Positions 26,989 to 38,273 are shown, counted from the stretch's first letter. The stretch: 54,725 bases of DNA from Hyphomicrobiales bacterium (GCA_004144595.1 SEEM01000019.1:1-54725), one strand, 5' to 3'. Notes: generated from the sequence alone by a model not told the origin. Made by a program: numbers and translations.

Positions 26989-28278
26989 TCAGGCGAACCA
27001 GCCCGGCAGCCTGTCCGTACCGATGAGTTCCTCATAGCTTTGGCGCGGCCGCGTCACGGCGTACTGGTCGCCCTTGACCATGACCTCGGCGACCAGCAGG
27101 CGCTGGTTATAGGTCGAGGACATCGAGGCGCCGTAGGCACCGGCCGTCATGAAGGCGATGAGATCGTTCTGCCGGAGCTTCGGCAGGTTGCGCCCGGTGG
27201 TGAAGGTGTCCCCCGATTCGCAAATCGGCCCGACCACGTCATATGCCAGTTCAGCATCGCCGATCTCGGGCTCGGTCACCGGCCAGATCTCGTGATAGGC
27301 CTCGTACATCGCCGGCCGGACGAGGTCGTTCATCGCCGCGTCGACGATGAGGAACTGCTTGGTCGGGCGCGGGTTGAGATGCAGCACCCGCGTCAGCAGG
27401 ACGCCGGCATTGCCGACGATCAGGCGACCGGGCTCGAAGCCCAGTTCGACATCGAGCCCCTTGGTCACCTTGGCGACCATCGCGGCATAGGCATCGATCA
27501 GGCCCGGCCCGTGATCGAAGGTCCGGGGGATGTCGTAGGGAATGCCGAGCCCGCCGCCGAGATCGAGCCGGTCGACCCGGTGGCCCTCGCCCTTCAGGTC
27601 GCCGACCAACGCGACCATCTTGGAATAGGCCGCCTCGAAGGCGTCGATCTCGCGGATCTGGCTGCCGATATGCACGGCGAGGCCCATGATCCGCACGCCC
27701 TGCATATTGGCGGCCCGTGCATAGAGCCGGCCGACCTCCTCGAAGGAGACGCCGAACTTGTTCTCGGACGAGCCGGTCGTGATCTTGGCATGGCCGCCGG
27801 CGCCGATATCGGGGTTGACCCGGAACACCGCCTCCTGCCGCTTGCCGAGCGAGGACGCGACCTTCGAGAGCAGGTCGAGCTCGCTCTCGCTCTCGATATT
27901 GACCTGATAAAGCCCGGCCTCGACCGCGAAGCGCAATTCCTGCTCGCTCTTGCCGACGCCGGAGAACACGATCTTCTCGGGCGGAATGCCGGCGGCCAGC
28001 GCCTTGCGCACCTCGCCTTCGGAGACGGTATCGATGCCGGCGCCGAGCGCGCCCAGCGTCTTCAGCACGCCGAGATTGCCGTTCGCCTTCATGGCGTAGA
28101 AGACATGGGCCTTGCCGGCCGGCGCAGTCGTCTTCATCGCCGCCTCGAACAGCTTGTAGTGCCGTTCGATCGTCGCACTCGAATAGACATAGACAGGCGT
28201 GCCGACCTCGGCCGCTATGCGCTGGAGATCGACGCCCTCGGCATGAAGCGAGCCGTCGCGATAGGCGAAATGATGCAT
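26989..28278 (-). CDS. lysA: diaminopimelate decarboxylase
   Basis: Decarboxylates meso-diaminopimelate to L-lysine, the last step of lysine synthesis; PLP-dependent. The 429-residue protein of fold type III has PLP lysine K64 in YAMKAN, H203 in VHIGSQ, the glycine loop GGGLGI at 241-246, the phosphate-binding EPGR near 282-285, and C353 in the PICESGDTF block that reaches across the dimer. The length fits the family. The ATG at 28278 is preceded only by a weak GAG. It follows the LptM-like lipoprotein gene on the same strand after a 142-base gap with a repeat. Confidence 0.95.
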   Translation of the reverse strand: MHHFAYRDGSLHAEGVDLQRIAAEVGTPVYVYSSATIERHYKLFEAAMKTTAPAGKAHVFYAMKANGNLGVLKTLGALGAGIDTVSEGEVRKALAAGIPPEKIVFSGVGKSEQELRFAVEAGLYQVNIESESELDLLSKVASSLGKRQEAVFRVNPDIGAGGHAKITTGSSENKFGVSFEEVGRLYARAANMQGVRIMGLAVHIGSQIREIDAFEAAYSKMVALVGDLKGEGHRVDRLDLGGGLGIPYDIPRTFDHGPGLIDAYAAMVAKVTKGLDVELGFEPGRLIVGNAGVLLTRVLHLNPRPTKQFLIVDAAMNDLVRPAMYEAYHEIWPVTEPEIGDAELAYDVVGPICESGDTFTTGRNLPKLRQNDLIAFMTAGAYGASMSSTYNQRLLVAEVMVKGDQYAVTRPRQSYEELIGTDRLPGWFA

Positions 28279-28316
28279 GGGATGAGCTCGCAGTCAGGGA
28301 AAGGCGGGTCCGCAGG

Positions 28317-28397
28317 CGTCATTCTCGGGGGAAACGAAGCGGAGAACTCCGCCAATCTCCTCCAAGCGATGCTCGGGGCAAGCCCGAGGCATGACGG
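28317..28397. repeat. palindromic repeat, family A (type I, degenerate), copy 9
   Basis: Recognisable by CGTCATTCTCGGG at the left and GCTCGGG-GCAAG-CCCGAGGCATGACGG at the right. The left arm has lost its pairing partner, so only the right hairpin would form. It lies between lptM and lysA. Confidence 0.65.
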
Positions 28398-28420
28398 CCC
28401 TTGTATAGGACCGGCGGCCG

Positions 28421-28684
28421 TTACATCAGCGGATCGAGGACGAAGGGCTTGTCCGGCACGGTGATCGCCTTGTTGGACTTGGCCGGCTTAGCCAGAACGG
28501 AGGCCGAACCCAACGAGGCGGGATCGTTCTCCTTGGCCCCGATCTGGTCGTCCGGCAGGTCGATGGCACCGGCCGCGCTGGGCGGCGCCTCGAGCGGCCC
28601 CTTGCGTCCGCAGGCGCCGAGCGCAAGGGCCAGGAGGCCGACGACCAGCAAGGTGCGGCCAAGTTTCAGGCGGGAATCAAGCAC
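28421..28684 (-). CDS. lptM: LptM-like small lipoprotein
   Basis: An 87-residue lipoprotein. The signal sequence (about 8-24) ends in a lipobox L-G-A-C with C25, directly followed by GRKGPLEAPP, the signature of LptM (formerly YifL). That protein assists the LptD-LptE outer-membrane lipopolysaccharide translocon in E. coli. The rest of the chain is short, polar and probably disordered. The start is the GTG at 28684, preceded by GAGGG; a longer upstream open frame has no family support. In many Proteobacteria this gene lies next to lysA or dapF, as here between argH and lysA. Confidence 0.85.
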   Translation of the reverse strand: MLDSRLKLGRTLLVVGLLALALGACGRKGPLEAPPSAAGAIDLPDDQIGAKENDPASLGSASVLAKPAKSNKAITVPDKPFVLDPLM

Positions 28685-28757
28685 GAAAACGAACCCTCGG
28701 GCGAAACGTGGCGGGACCTTAGCGGAGGATGCGGCCCAGCGCGAGACTCTCCGCGAA

Positions 28758-28832
28758 GTCATTCTCGGGCAAGCGCAGCGCCGACCCGAGAATCTCCTGC
28801 AGGAGATGCTCGGGTCAAGCCCGAGCATGACG
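28758..28832. repeat. palindromic repeat, family A (type I, degenerate), copy 10
   Basis: Left arm disturbed by an insertion of GCGCAGCG inside TCTCGGG...CCCGAGA; right arm intact (GCTCGGG-TCAAG-CCCGAGC). It lies between argH and lptM, so all three gaps in this gene series carry a copy. Confidence 0.7.
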
Positions 28833-28833
28833 C

Positions 28834-30216
28834 CTATTTGGAGAGCTGCTTCAGCCAGCGCCTTGCCTGCTTGCGGACATTGGCCGGAGCCGTGCCGCCA
28901 TAGCTGACGCGGCTCTTCACCGACTGGTCGACGCCGAGCACGGCGAAGACGGCATCGGTGATCTGCGGCTCGACGGCCTGCATCTCGGCGAGCGAGAGCT
29001 TCTCCAGCCCGACCTTCTTCTCCGAGGCGATGCCGACGAGCCGGCCGGTGACATGATGGGCATCGCGGAACGGCATCTTCAGCACCCGCACCAGCCAGTC
29101 GGCAAGATCTGTCGCTGTGGCATAGCCGAGGCCGGCGGCCTTCTTCATCACCTTGAGGTCGGGCTGCATGTCGCGCACCATGCCGGCGGTCGCGGCGAGG
29201 CACAGCGACAGCGTCTGCAGCGCGTCGAACGTGCCTTCCTTGTCCTCCTGCATGTCCTTCGAATAGGTCAGCGGCAGGCCCTTCATCATCGTCAGCAGCC
29301 CTTGGAGCGCACCGAAGACGCGCCCCGCCTTGCCGCGCACCAGCTCGGCCGCATCGGGGTTGCGCTTCTGCGGCATGATCGACGAGCCCGTCGAGAAGGC
29401 GTCCGAGAGTCGCACGAAGCCGAACTGCGGCGTCGACCACAGCACGATCTCCTCGGCGAAGCGCGAGAGATGCATCGCGCAGATCGAGGCGGCCGAGAGC
29501 GTCTCCAGCACGAAATCGCGATCCGAGACTGAATCGAGCGAGTTCGCCGTCGGCCGGTCGAAGCCGAGCGCCTTCGCCGTCATGTGCCGGTCGATCGGGA
29601 AGGAGGTGCCGGCGAGCGCGGCCGCGCCGAGCGGACATTCGTTGAGCCGGGCGCGGGCGTCGCGGATGCGGCTGCGGTCGCGGCCGAGCATCTCGACATA
29701 GGCGAGCAGGTGATGGCCGAAGGTGACCGGCTGCGCCGATTGCAGATGAGTGAAGCCCGGCATGACGGCGCCGGCATAGGTGTCGGCCTTCTCGGCCATT
29801 GCGAGCTGGAGATCGGCCATCTGGCCGTCGATCTCGTCAAGCGTATCACGCACCCACAGCCGCATGTCGGTCGCGACCTGGTCGTTGCGCGAGCGGGCGG
29901 TGTGCAGGCGGCCGGCGGCAAGGCCGATCTTGTCCTTGAGATTGGATTCGACGTTCATGTGGACGTCTTCGAGCGCCCGCGAGAACGTGAAGGCGCCGCT
30001 TTCGATCTCGCCTTCGACCTTTTTCAGGCCGGCGATGATCGTCGCGACATCCTCCTTGGTCAGAATGCCGGTCTCGGCCAGCATGGCCGCATGCGCCAGC
30101 GAGCCGCGGATGTCCTGGCGCCAGAGCTTCTGGTCGAAATCGATGGAGGCATTGATTTCCTCCATGATGGCGTCGGGACCTGTGGCGAAACGCCCACCCC
30201 ACATGCGATTGCTCAC
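28834..30216 (-). CDS. argH: argininosuccinate lyase
   Basis: Splits argininosuccinate into arginine and fumarate, the last step of arginine synthesis. The 460-residue protein belongs to the fumarase/aspartase superfamily. It has ARSRNDQV at 107-114, the catalytic histidine H157 in FTHLQ, and the signature [12 protein letters not shown] at 277-288 holding the catalytic serine. The start is the GTG at 30216, with AGGAAAG a few bases upstream; the next in-frame ATG is four codons later. It is divergent from tlpA with only 30 bases between the starts, so each promoter must overlap the other gene's leader or coding start. Confidence 0.96.
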   Translation of the reverse strand: MSNRMWGGRFATGPDAIMEEINASIDFDQKLWRQDIRGSLAHAAMLAETGILTKEDVATIIAGLKKVEGEIESGAFTFSRALEDVHMNVESNLKDKIGLAAGRLHTARSRNDQVATDMRLWVRDTLDEIDGQMADLQLAMAEKADTYAGAVMPGFTHLQSAQPVTFGHHLLAYVEMLGRDRSRIRDARARLNECPLGAAALAGTSFPIDRHMTAKALGFDRPTANSLDSVSDRDFVLETLSAASICAMHLSRFAEEIVLWSTPQFGFVRLSDAFSTGSSIMPQKRNPDAAELVRGKAGRVFGALQGLLTMMKGLPLTYSKDMQEDKEGTFDALQTLSLCLAATAGMVRDMQPDLKVMKKAAGLGYATATDLADWLVRVLKMPFRDAHHVTGRLVGIASEKKVGLEKLSLAEMQAVEPQITDAVFAVLGVDQSVKSRVSYGGTAPANVRKQARRWLKQLSK

Positions 30217-30246
30217 GACGGTCTTTCCTGCTTTTGAGGACGCATA

Positions 30247-30873
30247 ATGACGTCTGGAAAAAAGATCGGACTGGCCCTCGGGGTCGTGGCGGCGCTCGGC
30301 CTCGCTGGCGTAGCGGCCTTCTACTCCGTCCGGGGCGATGCCGGCAACGGATCATGCAGCGCTGCGAGCGCAGCAGCCGCGCGCATGACGCCGCTGGTCA
30401 GGGGCGAGGTCGCGGCCGTCGAGCTGCGCCCGCGTCCCCAGCCGGCGCCGCAGCTCGCCTTCACCGGGCCGGATGGTCAGCCGATGACGCTGGCGGCGCT
30501 GAACGGCAAGACCTTGCTGGTCAATCTCTGGGCGACCTGGTGCGCGCCCTGCCTGAAGGAAATGCCGGCGCTCGACACGCTCCAGAAGGAGATGGGCGGG
30601 CCGGATTTTGCGGTCGTGGCCATCAATATCGACACGCGCAATCTCGACAAGCCGAAGGCCTGGCTCACTGAGAACAGGATCACCGCCCTGCCCTTCTATG
30701 GCGATCCGCAGGCCGCGACCTTCCAGGTCCTGCGCGCCGCGCACAAGGTCGAGGGCATGCCGGTCAGCCTGATCGTCGACAAGGCCGGCTGCGAGCTCGG
30801 CATCATCCAGGGCCCGGCCGACTGGGCGAGCGCCGATTCGAAGGCGCTGATGAGCGCGGCGATGGGGCGCTGA
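30247..30873 (+). CDS. tlpA: membrane-anchored thiol:disulfide oxidoreductase TlpA
   Basis: A periplasmic thioredoxin-like reductant of 208 residues with one N-terminal anchor (about 6-27). The active site is W98-C99-A-P-C102, the cis-proline is P172 in GMPVS, and two further cysteines are C37 and C182. In Bradyrhizobium TlpA, extra cysteines form a structural disulfide, and the protein reduces ScoI and CoxB for CuA-centre assembly of cytochrome oxidase. The same role is likely here by family. GAGGA lies before the ATG. The divergent position next to argH is also known for tlpA in Bradyrhizobium. Confidence 0.93.
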   Translation: MTSGKKIGLALGVVAALGLAGVAAFYSVRGDAGNGSCSAASAAAARMTPLVRGEVAAVELRPRPQPAPQLAFTGPDGQPMTLAALNGKTLLVNLWATWCAPCLKEMPALDTLQKEMGGPDFAVVAINIDTRNLDKPKAWLTENRITALPFYGDPQAATFQVLRAAHKVEGMPVSLIVDKAGCELGIIQGPADWASADSKALMSAAMGR

Positions 30874-30966
30874 CGGCGGCGAAACATGCCCGAGCCTTCA
30901 TCCTGAGGGCTCGAATATCGGTCTCCCGATTTGGCTTCGGCCGTCCACGAGGCTATTGGCTGCGCC

Positions 30967-32697
30967 ATGACCTATACGATCGGCCTTGCCACCACCTTCC
31001 ACGACCCTGCCATCGCGATCATCGGGCCCGATGGCGAGGTTCTCTTCGCGGAATCCACCGAGCGCTACCTGCAATACAAGCGCGCGCCGAACTGCGAGCC
31101 GGATTCGGCGCCGCGGATGGAAGGGCTGCTGAAGCGCTACATCCCCAAGGGCGCAGAGGTTAGCATCGCCACGAGCTGGGGCGAGGATTTCACCGGCTTC
31201 CTCGACCAGATGGCGCGCGCCGGCTCCTTCACGCTGGATGCGCTGCTCAAGCTCTCGCCCGAGCTCAACCGCTCGCTGGTGCCGGAGCGCACCGAGCGGG
31301 CGCTGATCGCCTCGCTGCATCTCGGCCAGCAGCGTGCCGGCATGGGCGTGCTGCTCGGGCTCGACCGCGCCTATGGCAAGGCCGATGTCACCGGCCTCAA
31401 GCGCTGGGGCCACCATCTCAGCCACGCGGCCTATGCCTGCTGGTCGTCGCCCTTCGACAATGCCGCCTGCCTCGTCGTCGACGGCATGGGCGAGACCGGC
31501 GCCTCGGCGATCTTCGCGCTGGAGAACGGCAAGCTGCGCGAGGTGAAGCGCCATCGCGGGCGGGAATCGATCGGCTTCTATTTCGGGCTCGTCACCGACC
31601 TCGCCGGCTTCGACCAGGCCAAGGGCGAGGAATGGAAGATCATGGGGCTCGCGCCCTATGGCAAGACAGACCCGGAGCTGATGGCGCTGCTGCGCAAGCT
31701 CTATCAGATAGAGGGACACAAGCTCTCCTTCGCCAAGGCCGATGTCGTGCAGGCGGTCGCCGCCGAGATCCTGGCGAAGCGCCCGACTGAGGCGCTCGAC
31801 CAGGGCTGGGCCGATCTCGCCCGCTGCGGGCAGGACGTCTTCGCCGAGATGATGGAAGCTTTGCTGGCTGAGGCCGCTGCGCTCGTCCCAAGCGAAAACC
31901 TCGTCATGGCCGGCGGCTGCGCGCTGAACTCCTCGTTCAACGGCAAGATCGCCGGGCGCCACGGCTTCAGGACCGTGTTCGTGCCCTCCGCCCCGGCCGA
32001 TGACGGCAACGCCATCGGCGCCGCATGGCTTAGCCATGCCGAGGCCAATCCGGACTGGCGCGCACCGAAGGGGCCGCTTACGCCCTATCTCGGCTCGACC
32101 GTCTCGACCGAACCCTTCCAGCGCATGCAGGCCTGGGAGCCACGCCTGCGCAAGCTTTCCCCCGACGAGATCGCGCCGGTCACGGCAAAACTCCTCACCG
32201 AGGGCAAGCTGATCGGCTGGGTGCAGGGCCGCGCCGAGTTCGGGCCGCGCGCGCTCGGCAATCGCTCGATCATCGCCGATCCGCGCCCGGCCGATGCCAA
32301 GGATATACTCAACGCCAAGGTGAAATACCGCGAGGCCTTCCGCCCCTTCGCCCCCTCGATCCTGTCCGAGCATGCCGCCGACTGGTTCGAGAACTATCAG
32401 GACGCGCCCTATATGGAGCGCACGCTGGTCTGGAAGGAAGCAGTCCGAGACCGCGTCCCGGCCGTCGTCCATGAGGACGCAACCGGCCGGCTGCAAAGCG
32501 TCACGGCCGAGCGCAACCCGCGCTATCACGCGCTGATATCGGCCTTCCATGACCTGACGGGCGTGCCGGTGATCCTCAACACCTCCTTCAACATCATGGG
32601 CAAGCCGATCCTCCACACGGCCGAGGACGCGATCCTGATGTTCTACACGAGCGGTCTCGACGCGCTGGTGATCGAGGACTGGCTGCTGGTGAAGTAG
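30967..32697 (+). CDS. carbamoyltransferase of the NodU/CmcH family
   Basis: A 576-residue enzyme expected to transfer a carbamoyl group from carbamoyl phosphate to a hydroxyl of a small molecule or sugar. The N-terminal Kae1-like ATPase domain shows H12 in FHDPAI, the metal-binding H149-H-L-S-H153 and D172 in VVDGMGETG. The C-terminal YrdC-like half carries GRAEFGPRALGNRSI, KVKYREAFRPFAPS and NTSFNIMGKPI. Relatives act in Nod factor, cephamycin and other antibiotic pathways, but no such biosynthetic genes are adjacent, so the acceptor is unknown. The frame is open to 30931; the ATG at 30967 starts the conserved protein though its ribosome-binding site is weak. Confidence 0.9.
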   Translation: MTYTIGLATTFHDPAIAIIGPDGEVLFAESTERYLQYKRAPNCEPDSAPRMEGLLKRYIPKGAEVSIATSWGEDFTGFLDQMARAGSFTLDALLKLSPELNRSLVPERTERALIASLHLGQQRAGMGVLLGLDRAYGKADVTGLKRWGHHLSHAAYACWSSPFDNAACLVVDGMGETGASAIFALENGKLREVKRHRGRESIGFYFGLVTDLAGFDQAKGEEWKIMGLAPYGKTDPELMALLRKLYQIEGHKLSFAKADVVQAVAAEILAKRPTEALDQGWADLARCGQDVFAEMMEALLAEAAALVPSENLVMAGGCALNSSFNGKIAGRHGFRTVFVPSAPADDGNAIGAAWLSHAEANPDWRAPKGPLTPYLGSTVSTEPFQRMQAWEPRLRKLSPDEIAPVTAKLLTEGKLIGWVQGRAEFGPRALGNRSIIADPRPADAKDILNAKVKYREAFRPFAPSILSEHAADWFENYQDAPYMERTLVWKEAVRDRVPAVVHEDATGRLQSVTAERNPRYHALISAFHDLTGVPVILNTSFNIMGKPILHTAEDAILMFYTSGLDALVIEDWLLVK

Positions 32698-32803
32698 CGG
32701 GGAGCGGACCGACCCGCCCCATTGATCGGTCGGATCACGCGAAATCGCTGGTCTGAGTCCGGTTTGCGGTCATTCTTCCGGCCCATCGGAAGGAGACGAG
32801 CCC

Positions 32804-33052
32804 ATGCTGCAATTGCGCCCGAACTGCGAATGCTGCGACCGCGACCTGCCGCCGCAATCGCGCGACGCCCTGATCTGCACCTTCGAATGCACGTTTTGCG
32901 CCGATTGCGCGGAGAGGCGCTTTGCAGGCACCTGCCCGAACTGCAGCGGAGACCTCGTGCGCCGCCCGATCAGGCCGGAGCGGATGCTGGAGAAATACCC
33001 GGCATCGACCGGGCGCGTCCGCAAGCCCCACCCGCAATGCGCGGCGGCTTGA
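32804..33052 (+). CDS. DUF1272 domain-containing protein
   Basis: An 82-residue cysteine-rich protein. Pairs at CECC (9-12), C-x3-C-x2-C-x2-C (25-35) and CPNC (44-47) could hold zinc. The pattern LRPNCECCDRDLPP...ICTFECTFC...CPNCSGDLVRRP is that of DUF1272, whose function is unknown. GGAAGGAG lies about ten bases upstream of the ATG. It stands between the carbamoyltransferase and the zeta-like kinase on the same strand. Confidence 0.88.
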   Translation: MLQLRPNCECCDRDLPPQSRDALICTFECTFCADCAERRFAGTCPNCSGDLVRRPIRPERMLEKYPASTGRVRKPHPQCAAA

Positions 33053-33103
33053 GATCGAGGCGCAGATTGGCGCGCAGAGGTAGCGCATGCTAGCCAGAGC
33101 GGC

Positions 33104-33712
33104 ATGACGACTGACCAGCCGCAATTCTGGATCGTCGCCGGGCCCAACGGGGTCGGCAAGACGACCTATGCCTTCCGTCACATCAAGGCCGTCTCAGGCA
33201 GCACGCGTTTCGTCAATCTCGACGAGATCGCGCGCGGCCTCTCCCCGCTCGATCCGTCGGCGGGGCAACAGCGCGCCGGCCGGGTCGCACTCGAACTGAC
33301 GCGCTCACTGATTGGCGAGAAGCGTTCCTTCTCGATCGAGACGACGCTCTCCGGCAAGACGCATCTGCGGACGATCGCAGCGGCGCGAGCGGCCGGCTTC
33401 GTCGTCAACCTGTTGTATTTCCTGGTCGCCAGCCCGGAAATCTCGCTAGCCCGCATCGCGCGGCGCGTCAGCGAAGGCGGCCACGATGTCGCGGAAGCCG
33501 ATGTTCGCCACCGCTTCAGCCGTTCAATTGAAAACCTGCCGACCTATGTCGATGCAGTCGATCAATGGCGCGTCTTCAACAACGCCACTTTGCGCCCCAA
33601 AGCGGTGGCCGAGGGGCGGCGAGGCTGCATCTCGCTGACTGAGCGCGAGGGCGACCTGCCGAAAGCGCTATGGGCGGCGCTTGAAACGCTGCCGCCCTGC
33701 GCCGAAGGCTGA
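33104..33712 (+). CDS. zeta-toxin-like P-loop kinase
   Basis: A 202-residue P-loop protein with Walker A GPNGVGKT at 13-20, an LDEIARGLSPLDP stretch, the SIETTLSGKTHLR segment and DVRHRFSRSIENL with the conserved arginine. Zeta toxins phosphorylate UDP-N-acetylglucosamine and block wall synthesis, but many chromosomal relatives without an epsilon antitoxin are of unknown role. No antitoxin-sized gene precedes it; the nearest upstream gene is the DUF1272 protein, 51 bases away. Its stop lies two bases from the convergent grxD stop. Confidence 0.8.
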   Translation: MTTDQPQFWIVAGPNGVGKTTYAFRHIKAVSGSTRFVNLDEIARGLSPLDPSAGQQRAGRVALELTRSLIGEKRSFSIETTLSGKTHLRTIAAARAAGFVVNLLYFLVASPEISLARIARRVSEGGHDVAEADVRHRFSRSIENLPTYVDAVDQWRVFNNATLRPKAVAEGRRGCISLTEREGDLPKALWAALETLPPCAEG

Positions 33713-33714
33713 GT

Positions 33715-34050
33715 TCAGCTCGCCTGCTTCACCGCGATGCCCTTCTCTTCGAAGAGCGCCTGCAACTCGCCGGCCTGGAACATCTCGCGGGTGATGTCGC
33801 AGCCGCCGACGAACTCGCCCTTGACGTAGAGCTGCGGGATCGTCGGCCAGTTCGAGAAGGCCTTGATGCCCTCGCGGATTTCCTGGTCCTCAAGCACGTT
33901 CACGCCCTTGTAGGGCACGCCGATATAGCCGAGGATCTGCGCGACCTGGCCGGAGAAGCCGCACATGGGGAATTGCGGCGTGCCCTTCATGAAGAGCACC
34001 ACGTCGTTGTTCTTCACTTCCGCTTCGATGCGGGCATTGACGTCGGACAT
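33715..34050 (-). CDS. grxD: monothiol glutaredoxin
   Basis: A 111-residue CGFS-type glutaredoxin that carries and transfers [2Fe-2S] clusters using glutathione. The active site is K22...C30-G-F-S with the upstream block [10 protein letters not shown]; the WPTIPQLYV and GGCDITREM segments bind glutathione. It lies directly downstream of a bolA-type gene (47 bases), and BolA-monothiol glutaredoxin pairs form cluster-bridged complexes, so joint action in iron-sulfur trafficking or iron sensing is likely. Confidence 0.95.
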   Translation of the reverse strand: MSDVNARIEAEVKNNDVVLFMKGTPQFPMCGFSGQVAQILGYIGVPYKGVNVLEDQEIREGIKAFSNWPTIPQLYVKGEFVGGCDITREMFQAGELQALFEEKGIAVKQAS

Positions 34051-34097
34051 CGTCTCGTCTCCTGAAGCGGGTTCAAGGCCCGCCGGATAGCGTTGTT

Positions 34098-34334
34098 CTA
34101 ATCTTGGGGAACGCTGGTCGTCAGCGCAAGGGCGTGCAACACGCCGCCCATATTCCCCTGGAGCGCGGCATAGACCATCTGGTGCTGCTGAACCCGGGTC
34201 TTGCCCTTGAACGCGTCCGAAACAACGGTCGCGGCATAGTGGTCGCCGTCGCCGGCCAGGTCCTTGATCTCGATCGCCGCGTCAGGCAGCGCCGCCTTGA
34301 TCATGCGCTCGATCTCGTGGGCATCCATCGCCAT
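34098..34334 (-). CDS. bolA: BolA family protein
   Basis: A 78-residue protein with the BolA fold. The helix-turn segment [26 protein letters not shown] is followed by the loop with H52, and [15 protein letters not shown] near the end supplies the histidine used in cluster complexes with monothiol glutaredoxins. The frame runs upstream to 34394 through a repeat, but the ATG at 34334 has GAGGAA six bases upstream. It precedes grxD, its usual partner, and follows purL after a gap that holds a family B repeat. Confidence 0.92.
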   Translation of the reverse strand: MAMDAHEIERMIKAALPDAAIEIKDLAGDGDHYAATVVSDAFKGKTRVQQHQMVYAALQGNMGGVLHALALTTSVPQD

Positions 34335-34373
34335 CGCTAATTCCTCAAATCCGGATCGCTGCGCGTCATTGCG

Positions 34374-34452
34374 AGGAGCGAAGCGACGAAGCAATCCAGG
34401 AGGACGTAGAACTCTACGAGACTGGATTGCTTCGCTAACCCTCGCAATGACG
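34374..34452. repeat. palindromic repeat, family B, copy 1
   Basis: Outer arms CGTCATTGCGAG and CTCGCAATGACG pair perfectly; inner arms GAAGCAATCCAG and CTGGATTGCTTC pair next, leaving a variable centre. It lies between purL and bolA. Unrelated in sequence to family A. Confidence 0.85.
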
Positions 34453-34472
34453 ATTGCGTCTGTGGAAACCGA

Positions 34473-36683
<2,211 letters not shown>

Positions 36684-36778
36684 GGGCTCAGGGTTCCTGG
36701 CGGTCCGGCGATAGGGGTTGGCAGGGGCATAGCCTGCCTCGGCGCGCGAGACAACATTCCCCGGTGCGTGCGGCCCTC

Positions 36779-37216
36779 TCAGCGCTGTATGGCGGCCAGT
36801 GCAGCCCTCAATGGCGCCGGAATTGGCACCGGCTTCTGGCTCGCACGCTCGACATAGACATGGGTGAAGCGACCCTGCGCCGCCGCCTGCGCGCCGCCCT
36901 GCCGAAAGATGCCGATCCGGTAGGTCACCGAGCTGGTGCCGAGCCGCTCGACCGCGATTCCAGCCTCCACCGTCTCGGGAAAGGCGACACTCTCGAAATA
37001 GGTGCAGCCGGTCTCGACCACGAGCCCGACGATCGTGCTGCCGGCGAGGTCGAGGAAGCCGCCCTCGATCAGCCAGGCATTCACCGCCGTGTCGAACCAG
37101 CCATAATAGACGACGTTGTTGACGTGCCCGAAGACATCATTGTCATGCCAGCGCGTCGGGATGGCGCGGAAGACGCGGAAATCGGCGCGGGAGAGACGGG
37201 ATTGGCGCTCGCTCAT
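36779..37216 (-). CDS. acyl-CoA thioesterase, 4-hydroxybenzoyl-CoA type
   Basis: A 145-residue single hot-dog domain. The motif [21 protein letters not shown] carries the probable catalytic aspartate D27 of 4HBT thioesterases, followed by the [10 protein letters not shown] strand. Members hydrolyse acyl-CoA or acyl-ACP; substrate is open. A TTG at 37225 is in frame, but the ATG at 37216 with GGGAG twelve bases upstream is preferred. A family A repeat separates it from the methyltransferase gene upstream. Confidence 0.85.
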   Translation of the reverse strand: MSERQSRLSRADFRVFRAIPTRWHDNDVFGHVNNVVYYGWFDTAVNAWLIEGGFLDLAGSTIVGLVVETGCTYFESVAFPETVEAGIAVERLGTSSVTYRIGIFRQGGAQAAAQGRFTHVYVERASQKPVPIPAPLRAALAAIQR

Positions 37217-37235
37217 ATCCGGCAAATTCTCCCAC

Positions 37236-37329
37236 CGTCATGCTCGCCCTTGTGGCGGGCATCCACGTCTTGAACACCGCTCTCGCCGAAGGAAGACGTG
37301 GATGGTCGGGACAAGCCCGACCATGACGG
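37236..37329. repeat. palindromic repeat, family A (type II), copy 11
   Basis: Well preserved copy in the same orientation as those at 4138 and 8180: GCTCGCC-CTTGT-GGCGGGC at the left and GGTCGGG-ACAAG-CCCGACC at the right. It lies between the methyltransferase and thioesterase genes. Confidence 0.8.
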
Positions 37330-37346
37330 TGCGGGCATCTCCATGC

Positions 37347-38273
37347 TCATCCCTGGCCTCCCGGCTTCTCGCCGGCTTTGATCTCCGGCACGCCCAGCGC
37401 ATCGGCCAGGCGAGCCTTGGCCGAACCGGGCTTCAATGGCTTCTGCTGGCTCTCGTGCGGCGCCCAGCCGGACACCCAGACGAATTCGAAGGTCGCAGGC
37501 AGGCGTCCGTCCGGATCGGCGAAGCGCTCGGCATAGAGCGCAGCCGCGCGCAGCAATGTCTCACGCCGCGATGGCGTCTTGCGACGGGCGGCGAGCGCAT
37601 TGGCCCAGCCCATGGCACGCAGGTCGCGGAACAAGCCGAAGGCGTCGCGATAGCGCACCGTCACGATCTCGCTGTCGACGACGGGCAATGCGAAACCGGC
37701 GCGTTGCAGCAGCCCGCCGAGATCGCGCAGATCGGCGAAGGGGGCGACGCGCGGGCTGACCCCGCCCATGGTCTCGCTCTCGGCTTCGAGCAGAACCTGC
37801 CGGAGTTCATGCAAGGTCCGCCCGCCGAGCAGGCAGCCCATGAACAGACCATCGGGCCTGAGCGCCCGCTTGATCTGGATCAGCGCACCCGGCAGGTCGT
37901 TGACCCCGTGCAGCGCCAAAAGCGAGACGGCGAGATCGAGCGAGCCGGCAGCGAAAGGCAGGCTTTCGAGATCGCCGATGAGATCGGCCTGCGCCCCTTC
38001 GGCTTCCGCCATGCGCAGAAGCCGCCCGACCCGGCCGGCGAGCACAGGCGCGACCACGGGCAAGGCCGTACCGAGATCGGCCGCGACCGCGAATTCGCGC
38101 AGCACCGCGCCGAGCCTGTCCCCGAGATCATCCGCCGCACGCTGCAGCAGGAAATCCGGATAGTCGCCTGCGAGCGCGCGCTTCAGCCGCGAACGGCCAA
38201 GCGTGCGTTCGAAGACGAGGCTCTGGTCACTCAACTCTTCACCGTCAGCAAGATAGGAGCCCTCATCCTTCAA
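37347..38273 (-). CDS. NDUFAF5-like class I SAM-dependent methyltransferase-fold protein
   Basis: A 308-residue protein resembling the complex I assembly factor NDUFAF5, which hydroxylates an arginine of the NDUFS7 subunit in mitochondria. Family features are LVFERTLGRSRLKR near the start, LLQRAADDLGDRL, VSLLALHGVNDLPGALIQIKRALRPDGLFMG and the GRTLHELR...E-x4-GG-x-SPR-x-APF region. The usual DxGxGxG cofactor loop reads AADLGTALPVVAP, so SAM binding may differ. The TTG at 38273 has AGGACAGG upstream; a second TTG at 38234 would match the family start better, so the N-terminus is uncertain. Confidence 0.78.
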   Translation of the reverse strand: MKDEGSYLADGEELSDQSLVFERTLGRSRLKRALAGDYPDFLLQRAADDLGDRLGAVLREFAVAADLGTALPVVAPVLAGRVGRLLRMAEAEGAQADLIGDLESLPFAAGSLDLAVSLLALHGVNDLPGALIQIKRALRPDGLFMGCLLGGRTLHELRQVLLEAESETMGGVSPRVAPFADLRDLGGLLQRAGFALPVVDSEIVTVRYRDAFGLFRDLRAMGWANALAARRKTPSRRETLLRAAALYAERFADPDGRLPATFEFVWVSGWAPHESQQKPLKPGSAKARLADALGVPEIKAGEKPGGQG

